A stretch of 64,000 bases of DNA from Acholeplasmatales bacterium (lineage in GTDB: Bacteria; Bacillota_I; Bacilli_A; Acholeplasmatales; Anaeroplasmataceae): assembly GCA_017454375.1 (NCBI GenBank), contig JAFTDB010000014.1, positions 1 to 64,000 of the forward strand, written 5' to 3'. Within the stretch, counting starts at the first letter, position 1. Every line of letters starts with the position of its first letter. The notes beneath the pieces are model-generated. The model was not told the origin of the DNA, searched no databases, and saw only the letters and a list, made by a program, of their open reading frames with translations. Of this stretch, positions 34,100-42,388 are shown piece after piece. The position numbers and the translations under genes are program-made.

Positions 34100-35068
34100 T
34101 TAAATTGTCTTTTGTAATTTAGCAAATTTTGGTGATTTACTAGCAAGTTCATCGAAGTCTTTTTCTGTAGGCTTATCCTTTAATCCTGCAGTCATGAAGT
34201 TACGAAGAACACCAACTAAAATGAATGGTCTAATTAATAATGAATGGATCATTCCCCATAAAACTAAACCTACAACACCTGATAATATTAACATTAAATT
34301 GTTAGGATCCTTTACCCATTCAGCAATGTTAACGTTTTGTCTTGTGCCAAATTCAGTAATTTCTTTTGCCAATGTTACATATAGGTTAGGGAATTGCTTA
34401 GAAATTAAATATGCTATACCGAAGAATCCGCCACCAAAGATGGCAAGTGATAAGAATCCCATACCAAAGATTCTACCAACATTTCTAATTAATGCCTTAC
34501 CATGCTTGAAGAAGATTACAGCACCTTGGCAGGCAGCCTTGGCAACTCCTTCTTTCTTATTATACATTACCCAACCTAGACAACAGTCACATAGGTATTC
34601 AAGTAAGATTTGGATAGCTGTGTTAATTGCGGATGTGATACCTTCACCAACATCGCCACCTACTGCTCTACCTAACTTATCTAGGCCACGACCAATTTGT
34701 CTGAAGATTCCCTTAATTGCGCCTGTTACCATGAAGAATAAAGTTAATTTAGCAAATCTACCCTTTACTTCACCTAAGCCAGCACTAACGACATGATCAG
34801 GAAGCTTTCCATCAACTACACCTGTAGCCATCATACCGATTTGGGCAGCCTTGAATCTGTTATCAACAAAGATATTAACAAGTACACAAATAATAATACC
34901 TGCAACAAGTCCGATAGCCAAACCAATTAAGCCCTTATTATTGGTCTTCTCCATAATGAAGAATCCGCCAATTGTAAGACCAGCTAATACGGCAAGACAC
35001 AAAAGTCCTAGGAAGAATCTAATAAAAGAAAATACTAAGGTTCTTTTGTAAACCTGGAAATTATTCAT
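34100..35068 (-). CDS. Polytopic membrane protein, distantly like choline transporter-like (CTL) proteins
   Basis: 322 residues from the ATG at 35068, chosen because GGAGGTA lies 7 bases upstream; a longer frame to 35134 has no such site. About five membrane helices. A Cys-rich turn (Y-L-C-D-C-C-L-G-W-V) and the region that follows it (A-V-I-F-F-K-H-G-K-A-L-I-R-N-V-G-R-I-F), then an L-I-R-P-F-I-L-V-G-V-L-R-N-F segment near the C-terminus, are laid out as in eukaryotic CTL/SLC44 proteins. I regard this as a weak resemblance. No substrate can be assigned. It follows mfd by 88 bases and is probably transcribed separately; the leader holds a direct repeat TTTGTCCCAT/TTGTCCCAT. Confidence 0.5.
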   Translation of the reverse strand: MNNFQVYKRTLVFSFIRFFLGLLCLAVLAGLTIGGFFIMEKTNNKGLIGLAIGLVAGIIICVLVNIFVDNRFKAAQIGMMATGVVDGKLPDHVVSAGLGEVKGRFAKLTLFFMVTGAIKGIFRQIGRGLDKLGRAVGGDVGEGITSAINTAIQILLEYLCDCCLGWVMYNKKEGVAKAACQGAVIFFKHGKALIRNVGRIFGMGFLSLAIFGGGFFGIAYLISKQFPNLYVTLAKEITEFGTRQNVNIAEWVKDPNNLMLILSGVVGLVLWGMIHSLLIRPFILVGVLRNFMTAGLKDKPTEKDFDELASKSPKFAKLQKTI

Positions 35069-35156
35069 AAATATACCTCCATTTATTTTATTCGAGCCAA
35101 TTATACAACGTATAATGGGACAAACATGGGACAAGTTATATTAAAAATATAATAAT

Positions 35157-38100
35157 TTATTCATTTATTGCTTCTGCATATAATTTTTCATTATCAATTT
35201 TATTAAAGAATTCACAAACATGCTTGATTGTATATAAAACATCTTGGTTATTCTTAACCTTAATTAATACTTCCTTATCATAATGAGCAAGTAAAATATC
35301 TTTATCTTTACCTAGAGTTTCAAATATAAATTGTCCATTTAATTTCTCTGATACTTCCTTAGAGAAATGATAAATTGCCATACCAGGAGTTGATTCTCTA
35401 TCGATACGATAGATTCCAAGCTTCTTACAATAATTATCCATTAGCTTTTCATACATGTAGCTAATGATATCAAGTGGTGGTTCACCAAATCTATCTAAAA
35501 GCTCGGCCTCTAATTCATTTAATTCCTTAAGTGAATTAAGCTCGGCAATCTTTTTATGTAGACTGATGATTTGATCATCACTTTCAATATAAGATCTATC
35601 AATTGTACGGTTAACAATAGGAAGTACTAGTGACTTATCTATTTCTTCATCCTTAGGTGGTGCCTTATGGTTAACCTCTTCATCTAAAATCTTAAGATAC
35701 ATATCTATACCAACAGATTCGATGAAGCCTGATTGTTCCTCACCTAAAATATCACCAGCACCTCTAATTGATAAATCACGCATGGCAATCTTATAACCAC
35801 TACCTAGCTCATTAAATTCCTTGATAGTAGATAATCTCTTTTCAGCTTCTACTGTTAATTCCTTTCTAGGCTCATACATCAAATAAGCATAAGCTATCTT
35901 ATTAGATCTACCAACTCTACCTCTAATTTGATATAGCTGTGATAAACCCAGTCTATCAGAATCATGAATGATTAAGGTATTAGTTCTAGGCATATCAATA
36001 CCTGTTTCAATGATGGTTGTACAAAGTAGGACATCATATTTACCATCAATGAATTTAGATATTGTATTCTCAAGCTGTTCCTTTTTAAGCTTACCATGAC
36101 CTATACAGATTCTAGCTTCTGGAACTAATGATTGTAGATGCTCCTTCATATCAATGATAGTTTCAGTGTAATTATATAAATAGAATACCTGACCACCTCT
36201 AGCCATTTCCTTTAAAATGGCATCTTGGATAACTCTATCATTACGTTCAATAACATATGTTTGAATTGGGTAACGATCCTTTGGTGGAGTTTCAATCATT
36301 GATAAATCTTTAATACCCATCATAGACATTTGTAAGGTTCTAGGAATAGGTGTTGCGGTTAAGGTAATACAATCAACATTAACCTTCATCTCTTTTATTC
36401 TTTCCTTATGAGTAACACCAAAGCGTTGTTCCTCATCAATGATTAATAAGCCTAAATCCTTAAATACTATTTCTGTTGATAATATTCTATGGGTACCAAT
36501 TAAAACATCAACACTACCACGCTTAACATCATCAATGATTTTATTTTGTTCACCAGTTGATACAAACCTTGACAACATCTCAACACGTACGCCATATTCC
36601 TCCATACGTGATTTAAATGTTTGATAATGCTGACGAGCAAGTATTGTCGTTGGGGCAAGTACCGCAACCTGTTTACCACCGTAGACGGCCTTGAAGGCGG
36701 CACGTAAGGCTACCTCTGTTTTACCATAGCCAACATCACCACAGACAAGTCTATCCATTGGCTTTTCACTTTCCATATCGTGCTTAATATCACGTAGGGC
36801 AGTTTCCTGGTCTTTAGTTAATTCATGCTCGAAGTCACGCTCAAATGATATTTGCTCCTCACTATCTGGTGGGAACTTAAAGCCAGTTGAGGCATTACGC
36901 TTAGCATATAAGGCAATAAGCTCATCTGAGATATCATGGATTCTTTTTCTAACACGAGATTTTAATCTAGCCCATGATGTTCCACCTATTTCATGAAGCA
37001 TTATTCCTTCAACATCATAAGATGCATATTTCATTAAATTAGATATCTTTTCAAGTGGAATGTATAAAGCTGTATTATTGGCATACATTACATGAATTAG
37101 ATCTCTTGATAAGCCACCTAGCTTTAATGTTTCAATTCCTAAATATTTACCAATACCATAATCATAATGAACTACATAATCTCCAATATGAAGTTCATCT
37201 TTAGATGTTATCTTTTTAGCATTCTTATAAATTGATTTAAATCTAGCTTTAGTTTTCTTCTCTTCTGTATCATAGATAGTAGATTCATTTAAAATATATA
37301 AATCTTCACTCTCTAAATAAAATGAAGGTAAATATTTATATAATATATAGATAACACCAGGTGCGAATTTAGAGAAGTCAGTAATAGTGTTTGTTACAAC
37401 ACCCTCCTCATCCATAACATCGGCAAGCCTTTTAGCTCTATTTTCGTTATTAAATGAAATAACTAATTTAGATTTGCGGTATGTCTTTAAATCGCCAACA
37501 ATCTGTTTAACTCTACCCTTATAACCATCGATATTTTTAGAATATACCTTAAAATCAGGTACACCAAAATTACGAAGTCCTTCTATTTTAATAGCGGGCA
37601 TATCTAATACTTTCTCAAAGTTATAACAGATATCCATCTTGGATAATGTTTGTAGATTACCAAACGCATATTCATCTAAATCAACTAATAATCTACGATA
37701 ATTCTCTAAAGATTTAATTGGGTCAATTATATATAGACGCTTATTATCTGAAAAATCTAAGATAGTAGATTTAGATTCATCAAAGAATGGAACATAACGA
37801 GATAATACACCAAGAGAATCATGATTCTCTAAATTGAATAAATCTTTGTTATATACTTCTTCTTCAATTTTTGATAATTCAAAATTATCAATAAATGCTA
37901 AAATCTTATCCTTTGCATAAGAAAAGTCTTCTGCTGTATATATTAATTCCTCAACAGGTAAAATTAAGACGTTATCAACCTTTGAAATTGAACGTTGAGT
38001 TTCAAAATTAAATTCTTTTATCTCATCTATCTCATCATCAAAAAAATCGATTCTAATAGGGTTATTATATCCTAGTGGGAAAATATCCACGATTGATCCT

Positions 38101-38612
38101 CTACGCGCAAATTCGCCCGTTTTTATGGTCTGGTAGACGTGTTTATAGCCATTCCTAACCAAATCATTAATAAGATGATCAATACTAATCTCCATTCCCT
38201 TTTTTAATGTGAAGAATGAATTAGTCCAAATATCCTTATTAAGCTCATATTTGATGATACCATACATATTAGTGACTACTATCTTTTTAGGATTGTTAAT
38301 AAGTGAATAAATAGTCTCTATTCTTTCAAATAAGAAGTCACCGCTTGTTGATACAATGCCTGATGATATAACCTCATCTCCAGGGAAGAATAATACATCA
38401 TCATAGCCAACAAGTTCACATAATGCATCATAATATTTTGTAGCCTCAAAAAGTGATGGTAATACCACGAATATACTACCTTCATAATCTGTATGGTCAC
38501 AGCCAATTACCATCTGGTTAAAGCCATCAGATGATTGACCAACCTTTAGGTTATCTGAAGTGATTATTGTATTAAAGCTATTTAGTTTTTTTAGGTATTC
38601 AAATATGTCCAA
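35157..38612 (-). CDS. mfd: Transcription-repair coupling factor Mfd
   Basis: 1151 residues. Displaces RNA polymerase stalled at DNA lesions and recruits UvrA. Order of parts: UvrB-like N-terminal domains (about 1-330), the RNA polymerase interaction domain (I-G-D-Y-V-V-H-Y-D-Y-G-I-G-K-Y, about 475), a superfamily 2 helicase with Walker A C-G-D-V-G-Y-G-K-T-E and motif II I-I-D-E-E-Q-R-F-G-V, helicase motif VI Q-I-R-G-R-V-G-R-S, and the C-terminal TRCF domain. The start codon is TTG at 38612, supported by GGAGG 7 bases upstream; no ATG is in a suitable place. It follows the aminotransferase gene. Confidence 0.97.
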   Translation of the reverse strand: MDIFEYLKKLNSFNTIITSDNLKVGQSSDGFNQMVIGCDHTDYEGSIFVVLPSLFEATKYYDALCELVGYDDVLFFPGDEVISSGIVSTSGDFLFERIETIYSLINNPKKIVVTNMYGIIKYELNKDIWTNSFFTLKKGMEISIDHLINDLVRNGYKHVYQTIKTGEFARRGSIVDIFPLGYNNPIRIDFFDDEIDEIKEFNFETQRSISKVDNVLILPVEELIYTAEDFSYAKDKILAFIDNFELSKIEEEVYNKDLFNLENHDSLGVLSRYVPFFDESKSTILDFSDNKRLYIIDPIKSLENYRRLLVDLDEYAFGNLQTLSKMDICYNFEKVLDMPAIKIEGLRNFGVPDFKVYSKNIDGYKGRVKQIVGDLKTYRKSKLVISFNNENRAKRLADVMDEEGVVTNTITDFSKFAPGVIYILYKYLPSFYLESEDLYILNESTIYDTEEKKTKARFKSIYKNAKKITSKDELHIGDYVVHYDYGIGKYLGIETLKLGGLSRDLIHVMYANNTALYIPLEKISNLMKYASYDVEGIMLHEIGGTSWARLKSRVRKRIHDISDELIALYAKRNASTGFKFPPDSEEQISFERDFEHELTKDQETALRDIKHDMESEKPMDRLVCGDVGYGKTEVALRAAFKAVYGGKQVAVLAPTTILARQHYQTFKSRMEEYGVRVEMLSRFVSTGEQNKIIDDVKRGSVDVLIGTHRILSTEIVFKDLGLLIIDEEQRFGVTHKERIKEMKVNVDCITLTATPIPRTLQMSMMGIKDLSMIETPPKDRYPIQTYVIERNDRVIQDAILKEMARGGQVFYLYNYTETIIDMKEHLQSLVPEARICIGHGKLKKEQLENTISKFIDGKYDVLLCTTIIETGIDMPRTNTLIIHDSDRLGLSQLYQIRGRVGRSNKIAYAYLMYEPRKELTVEAEKRLSTIKEFNELGSGYKIAMRDLSIRGAGDILGEEQSGFIESVGIDMYLKILDEEVNHKAPPKDEEIDKSLVLPIVNRTIDRSYIESDDQIISLHKKIAELNSLKELNELEAELLDRFGEPPLDIISYMYEKLMDNYCKKLGIYRIDRESTPGMAIYHFSKEVSEKLNGQFIFETLGKDKDILLAHYDKEVLIKVKNNQDVLYTIKHVCEFFNKIDNEKLYAEAINE

Positions 38613-38637
38613 AATAACACCTCCAGAAACACGAAAA

Positions 38638-38656
38638 GGCTTAGAAATTCTAAGCC
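38638..38656 (-). terminator. Possible weak terminator between the aminotransferase gene and mfd
   Basis: GGCTTAGAA-A-TTCTAAGCC is a 19-base near-continuous palindrome flanked by AAAA and AAAAG, giving only four T after the stem, so termination would be partial. Confidence 0.4.
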
Positions 38657-38664
38657 AAAAGTGC

Positions 38665-39897
38665 CTAATTATGTAATTTTATGATTTTAGCGATTACCGG
38701 AACCATCTTTTCTATCTCTACCATTGTAATAGATGATAAGGTAACTCTAATACATTTATCCATTGGGATAATATGTATTTTTTCTTTTACTAAATCCTCA
38801 TAAACCTCCCAAGGATGATCCGTTGGGATAGTTAAGAAGAATCCTGATTTATAATTTAATAAAGGTAAGCTATATTTAATTGCTAGAGACTTAAATAGAT
38901 TAGCTCTATCATTTAACAAGTTAGAAACATAATTTATTTCTTTAACATATTTTTCTAATAGCTTATCATCTAAGATTATCTTAGATATTAAATTCATTCC
39001 CATATTAGTAGTATTACTCCACTTACTACGAGAAGAGAATTTATTAGCCTTACTAAATTCTTCTAATACTTCTTTTTCCTTTGATATTCCTACCATGGCT
39101 CCAACTCTTAAGCCATATAAGCCAAAGCTTTTAGAACCACTAAAGGCAAGTATTACTAAAACATTCTTTTTTATATTGTCATATAATTCCAAGTTAGATC
39201 GATTAACAAAATATGGATTAACATCAAAATCCTGATAAGCTAAATCATGAACAAGTATTACCTTAGTACCTGATTCAGCTAGCTCATTAATGAAGACAAT
39301 TAAATTTCTAAATTCAATTTGTCTCATTGAGTAGCCTGTAGGATTTTGACATGGGTCATTAACAACGATTAAGATTCTATCCTGAGTCTTTTTAAGCTCA
39401 TATGCTTTCTTCTTTAAATCCTCTAGGTTGAAGCAACCATATTCATCAAATAAATCATAACATACATGCCCTTGATTATTTTCATAAAGCATCTGTTTGT
39501 AATTACCCCACATAAAGCTTGGAAGTAATGCTTTATCGCCTTCGTTTAAATAATTAGAAAAGCTATTTGATAAAGCTCCACTACCACCTGGAGTAGCTGA
39601 TACAACTACGTTATCTTTAAATAGCTCATAATGTGATTTAAATAGCCATTTCTTTAATGCTTCCTGGAAGTCCTTTGTACCTTCAGTTGGAGCATATGCA
39701 AATTTTTCTTCATTACTTAATTCAGCAAGTACCTTATTAATACTATCAAAGACAAATAGCTTTCCATCCTCATCATACATCATTCCGATAGTGGAATTGA
39801 TAACAGTTGGATCCTCACGCTTTAGCTTCTTTGCGATACTACCTAAAGTAATAATATTACTTTTATCTTCTTTTTCTAAACTTCTATTAGCTAACAT
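38665..39897 (-). CDS. Class I/II aminotransferase (aspartate/aromatic type)
   Basis: 410 residues from the ATG at 39897, which has AGGAGG 4 bases upstream; an in-frame TTG start would place the ribosome site inside the gene. PLP-fold motifs: A-P-T-E-G-T-K-D-F near 65, N-D-P-C-Q-N-P-T-G (about 185), D-L-A-Y-Q-D-F-D (about 220), and the PLP lysine in F-S-G-S-K-S-F-G-L-Y-G-L-R-V-G (about 250). The S-K-x-F-G-L-Y-x-x-R-V-G motif is that of the AspC/TyrB subgroup, so aspartate or an aromatic amino acid is the likely amino donor. It lies downstream of a YlbF-like gene and upstream of mfd. Confidence 0.88.
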   Translation of the reverse strand: MLANRSLEKEDKSNIITLGSIAKKLKREDPTVINSTIGMMYDEDGKLFVFDSINKVLAELSNEEKFAYAPTEGTKDFQEALKKWLFKSHYELFKDNVVVSATPGGSGALSNSFSNYLNEGDKALLPSFMWGNYKQMLYENNQGHVCYDLFDEYGCFNLEDLKKKAYELKKTQDRILIVVNDPCQNPTGYSMRQIEFRNLIVFINELAESGTKVILVHDLAYQDFDVNPYFVNRSNLELYDNIKKNVLVILAFSGSKSFGLYGLRVGAMVGISKEKEVLEEFSKANKFSSRSKWSNTTNMGMNLISKIILDDKLLEKYVKEINYVSNLLNDRANLFKSLAIKYSLPLLNYKSGFFLTIPTDHPWEVYEDLVKEKIHIIPMDKCIRVTLSSITMVEIEKMVPVIAKIIKLHN

Positions 39898-39905
39898 ACA
39901 TCCTC

Positions 39906-40250
39906 CTAAAAAGGCCAATTATTTAAAGAGAATTTATTGGAAATATTTTCTTTAATTTCATTGAAGTCATTATTAAGTTTTAGATTAAGCTTATTCTCAA
40001 GCTCGAAGTATTTTTTCACTTCATCCTTGGAATAAAGATTACGTTTTGCTTCACTGAAATTTTTAATAATTGAATTATCTAAATAATTTCTTTCTTTAGC
40101 TTCTAAATATAAAGATTCACATGTCTTGAATTTAATTATTAAATCTTTATATTTAGAATCAATTATATCCCTTAATCCAATTAATTCTTTAAATTCTTCA
40201 CTATTTTTAATTTCATTAACATAATCATCGATTAAATCATTAATGTCCAT
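39906..40250 (-). CDS. YlbF/YmcA-family protein
   Basis: 114 residues, all alpha-helical, matching the Com_YlbF (PF06133) pattern: an amphipathic N-terminal helix (N-D-L-I-D-D-Y-V-N-E-I-K-N-S-E-E-F), an acidic-basic coiled-coil middle, and a C-terminal helix with L-N-N-D-F-N-E-I. In Bacillus, YlbF with YmcA and YaaT forms the Y-complex, which acts with RNase Y in mRNA processing and in biofilm and competence development. This single copy sits alone behind the terminator of the TasA-like operon; YmcA and YaaT are not in the window. Its own start has no clear AGGAGG but has TTAT and GGATAAT upstream. Confidence 0.7.
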   Translation of the reverse strand: MDINDLIDDYVNEIKNSEEFKELIGLRDIIDSKYKDLIIKFKTCESLYLEAKERNYLDNSIIKNFSEAKRNLYSKDEVKKYFELENKLNLKLNNDFNEIKENISNKFSLNNWPF

Positions 40251-40261
40251 ATTATCCTTAT

Positions 40262-40290
40262 ATAAATAAAAGAATCTTATTTAAGATTCT
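40262..40290 (-). terminator. Intrinsic terminator of the TasA-like/SipW operon
   Basis: AGAATCTTA (40271-40279) and TAAGATTCT (40282-40290) form a hairpin directly after the stop of the second signal peptidase, followed on the minus strand by TTTATTTATA. It marks the 3' end of the 11-gene operon. Confidence 0.8.
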
Positions 40291-40291
40291 A

Positions 40292-40921
40292 CTACTTATC
40301 TTTATCTTTCAATTTTTCTAATTCTTCCTTTAATATCTCATTACGCATTTCTTCACGAAGTAGGTTCTTTTCTTCCTCGCGTGCTTCCTTAAGCTCTTCT
40401 TGTTTAGACTTAACGATATAAGATATTATCTGCAAGACGAAAAACAATATGATTAAAACAACAATCACAATGTATACTGCAAGTCTATTTACTCCACCAG
40501 AAAAAATCTTTAAAAAGTCGGCTTTACCAATATATTTACCAAATAATATATCTTTAGTTACCTTTACATTATCAACAGATGGATTATTGTCACCTTTACA
40601 TACTAAATAATCAGCAGTTTTTCCAACTACACGGTGAATTATATATTTATCCTCACCTTGATTGTAGTAAACTACTACATCACCAGTTTGTACAGCATCA
40701 AAAGAAATATTAGAAAATATTACATAGTCACCAGCCATTATTTCTGGTTCCATTGATTTGGTAGGAACATAAGAAAATGAAAGTCCAAATACTCTAGGTG
40801 GCCTATTGTTGACGTTACCAACAAATACGCTAATACCAATATATAGACATAAAGTTATTAATATTGATGTTATAACATAAAGTACTATATTAGACTTTTT
40901 TATCTTCTTTTTTTCTTCCAT
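40292..40921 (-). CDS. sipW: SipW-type signal peptidase I, second copy
   Basis: 209 residues. N-terminal membrane helix (about 13-33), then the catalytic Ser in V-P-T-K-S-M-E-P and a His, not Lys, in Y-I-I-H-R-V-V-G, which is the SipW/ER-type dyad; then G-D-N-N-P-S-V-D-N. A second membrane helix (about 145-170) is followed by a charged, coiled-coil cytoplasmic tail ending K-L-K-D-K-D-K, containing E-E-M-R-N-E-I-L-K-E-E-L. This tail resembles that of the larger copy at 43959-44885. In Bacillus, SipW removes the signal peptides of TasA and TapA. Last gene of the operon, coupled to the DUF2357-like gene with one base between stop and start. Confidence 0.9.
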   Translation of the reverse strand: MEEKKKIKKSNIVLYVITSILITLCLYIGISVFVGNVNNRPPRVFGLSFSYVPTKSMEPEIMAGDYVIFSNISFDAVQTGDVVVYYNQGEDKYIIHRVVGKTADYLVCKGDNNPSVDNVKVTKDILFGKYIGKADFLKIFSGGVNRLAVYIVIVVLIILFFVLQIISYIVKSKQEELKEAREEEKNLLREEMRNEILKEELEKLKDKDK

Positions 40922-40922
40922 C

Positions 40923-42371
40923 TTATTTTGCTTCTGTCTTTTTAGCTTGTTTCAAAGCTAATTTCTTAGCTTTTTCTCTTTCTTTAGCTTCTTTTGTTTT
41001 AATCTTATTATCTAATCTTTCAATTATCTTTTCAGAACGTTTGATTTCCTTACCCATTCTAGCAATATTCATTTGCTTAGCACGATATACTATTTCTAGA
41101 ATCTTCTTCTTATTTCTTTGGAAATCAATTTGATCATTTAAATCTTTACTTTCAAGCTCATCATCAGAAATTTTGAATAATGTTGGATATAGCTGATCAA
41201 GCATATCTAGCATTTGTTTATAAACGATTCTTACAGATTCCTTATAAACCTCTCCAGATTCCTGTAGAGCCTCTAAGCTTGCATCATAGAATTTAGCTGT
41301 TTGTGATAACAACAATTCATTCATTCTATAATCCTCAAGCGGCTTGTGCTCAGCATTAAGGGTTAAATCAAGCTCAATATTGTTATTTTGTTCAGGCTTA
41401 GGTGCCTTAATTGATGGTAAATTCTTTGAAGCATAAACATCCTCAATCTCACGATTTTTGATGAATGATGCCAAAGCAAGTGCCATTATTTGATTAATGT
41501 CATTATCAAATTCAGTTGAATATTTATAACTCTTCTCTTTAATATCGATATCATTTGATATTCCATCATATCTATCTAGATATAACCATAAATCATAACA
41601 CATCTTAAAATCTGGGTTATGTAGGATTATATTAGTCTTCATGATTGGAGGTAATACTTCTTTAGCCTTGGCTAGAGCACGTATGAATTCAGAACCATTT
41701 AGGCCTTTAATCATTTCTCTAACATTAAGTAGACGATTATATTGTTCCTTAGTAGTTTTAACATCCACTGTTAAATCATTTTTAATAGCGATGTCTAAAC
41801 TAACAGTAACATCTTGACCTGATAATAAGAAATTATCAGTTACATTTAATCTTTGAGTCTCAAATGATTCTAAAGTACCATGTAATGCTTCATATCTACG
41901 TTCCAAAAATATTTCAATTCTTTTTACTAATGATTTAATGAATCTATTTTCATAGATTGCAAGTTCTTCATCAGCAAACGTAGTCATTACCTTTGATGGT
42001 ATAACATTATCATATTCATCTATTTCACGGATGTATTGTGTATGTGAAGCTAAATGTCTAACTGTATCAGAATTAATCTTTTTAGCCTTTTCTACACTTA
42101 CTATATCATCATCGTAACGAATAGAGCGGTGTGGATTCTTCATTATCTTTATAATAGAAGGGTATACAGATTCAATCTTATCTAAGAAATCCATTTTGAA
42201 GTTCTTTATTTCAGTTTGAGTCTTATTATAAACTTCCTTTTTACCGCTTTTTACTCTACCAACTAAGTATTTACCAAATTCATCTTTATTATTTTCTTTA
42301 TCTAGTGTTTGATATATTTTGGCGTAGTAAGAGACTAGATCTTCATTTTTAATCTCTGCATTTTTTGCCAT
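40923..42371 (-). CDS. DUF2357-like partner protein of the AAA+ ATPase
   Basis: 482 residues, mostly helical, no signal peptide or membrane helix. The E-L-A-I-Y-E-N-R-F-I-K-S-L-V-K-R-I motif (about 140) and the long helical body resemble DUF2357 proteins, which commonly sit next to McrB-like AAA+ ATPases; the PD-(D/E)xK nuclease found in some of those is not visible here. The C-terminus is a strongly basic coiled coil (K-A-K-K-L-A-L-K-Q-A-K-K). Between the AAA+ gene (17 bases) and the second SipW-type gene (1 base), so it is tightly coupled to both. I infer that it is the substrate adaptor or scaffold of the ATPase; the family call is moderate. Confidence 0.6.
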   Translation of the reverse strand: MAKNAEIKNEDLVSYYAKIYQTLDKENNKDEFGKYLVGRVKSGKKEVYNKTQTEIKNFKMDFLDKIESVYPSIIKIMKNPHRSIRYDDDIVSVEKAKKINSDTVRHLASHTQYIREIDEYDNVIPSKVMTTFADEELAIYENRFIKSLVKRIEIFLERRYEALHGTLESFETQRLNVTDNFLLSGQDVTVSLDIAIKNDLTVDVKTTKEQYNRLLNVREMIKGLNGSEFIRALAKAKEVLPPIMKTNIILHNPDFKMCYDLWLYLDRYDGISNDIDIKEKSYKYSTEFDNDINQIMALALASFIKNREIEDVYASKNLPSIKAPKPEQNNNIELDLTLNAEHKPLEDYRMNELLLSQTAKFYDASLEALQESGEVYKESVRIVYKQMLDMLDQLYPTLFKISDDELESKDLNDQIDFQRNKKKILEIVYRAKQMNIARMGKEIKRSEKIIERLDNKIKTKEAKEREKAKKLALKQAKKTEAK

Positions 42372-42388
42372 AATAAATCACCACCTAA

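Noticed and set aside
34194..34796. Plus-strand open frame of 200 codons opposite the CTL-like gene
   Set aside because: No ribosome binding site, Pro/Thr-rich composition typical of an antisense reading of a membrane protein.
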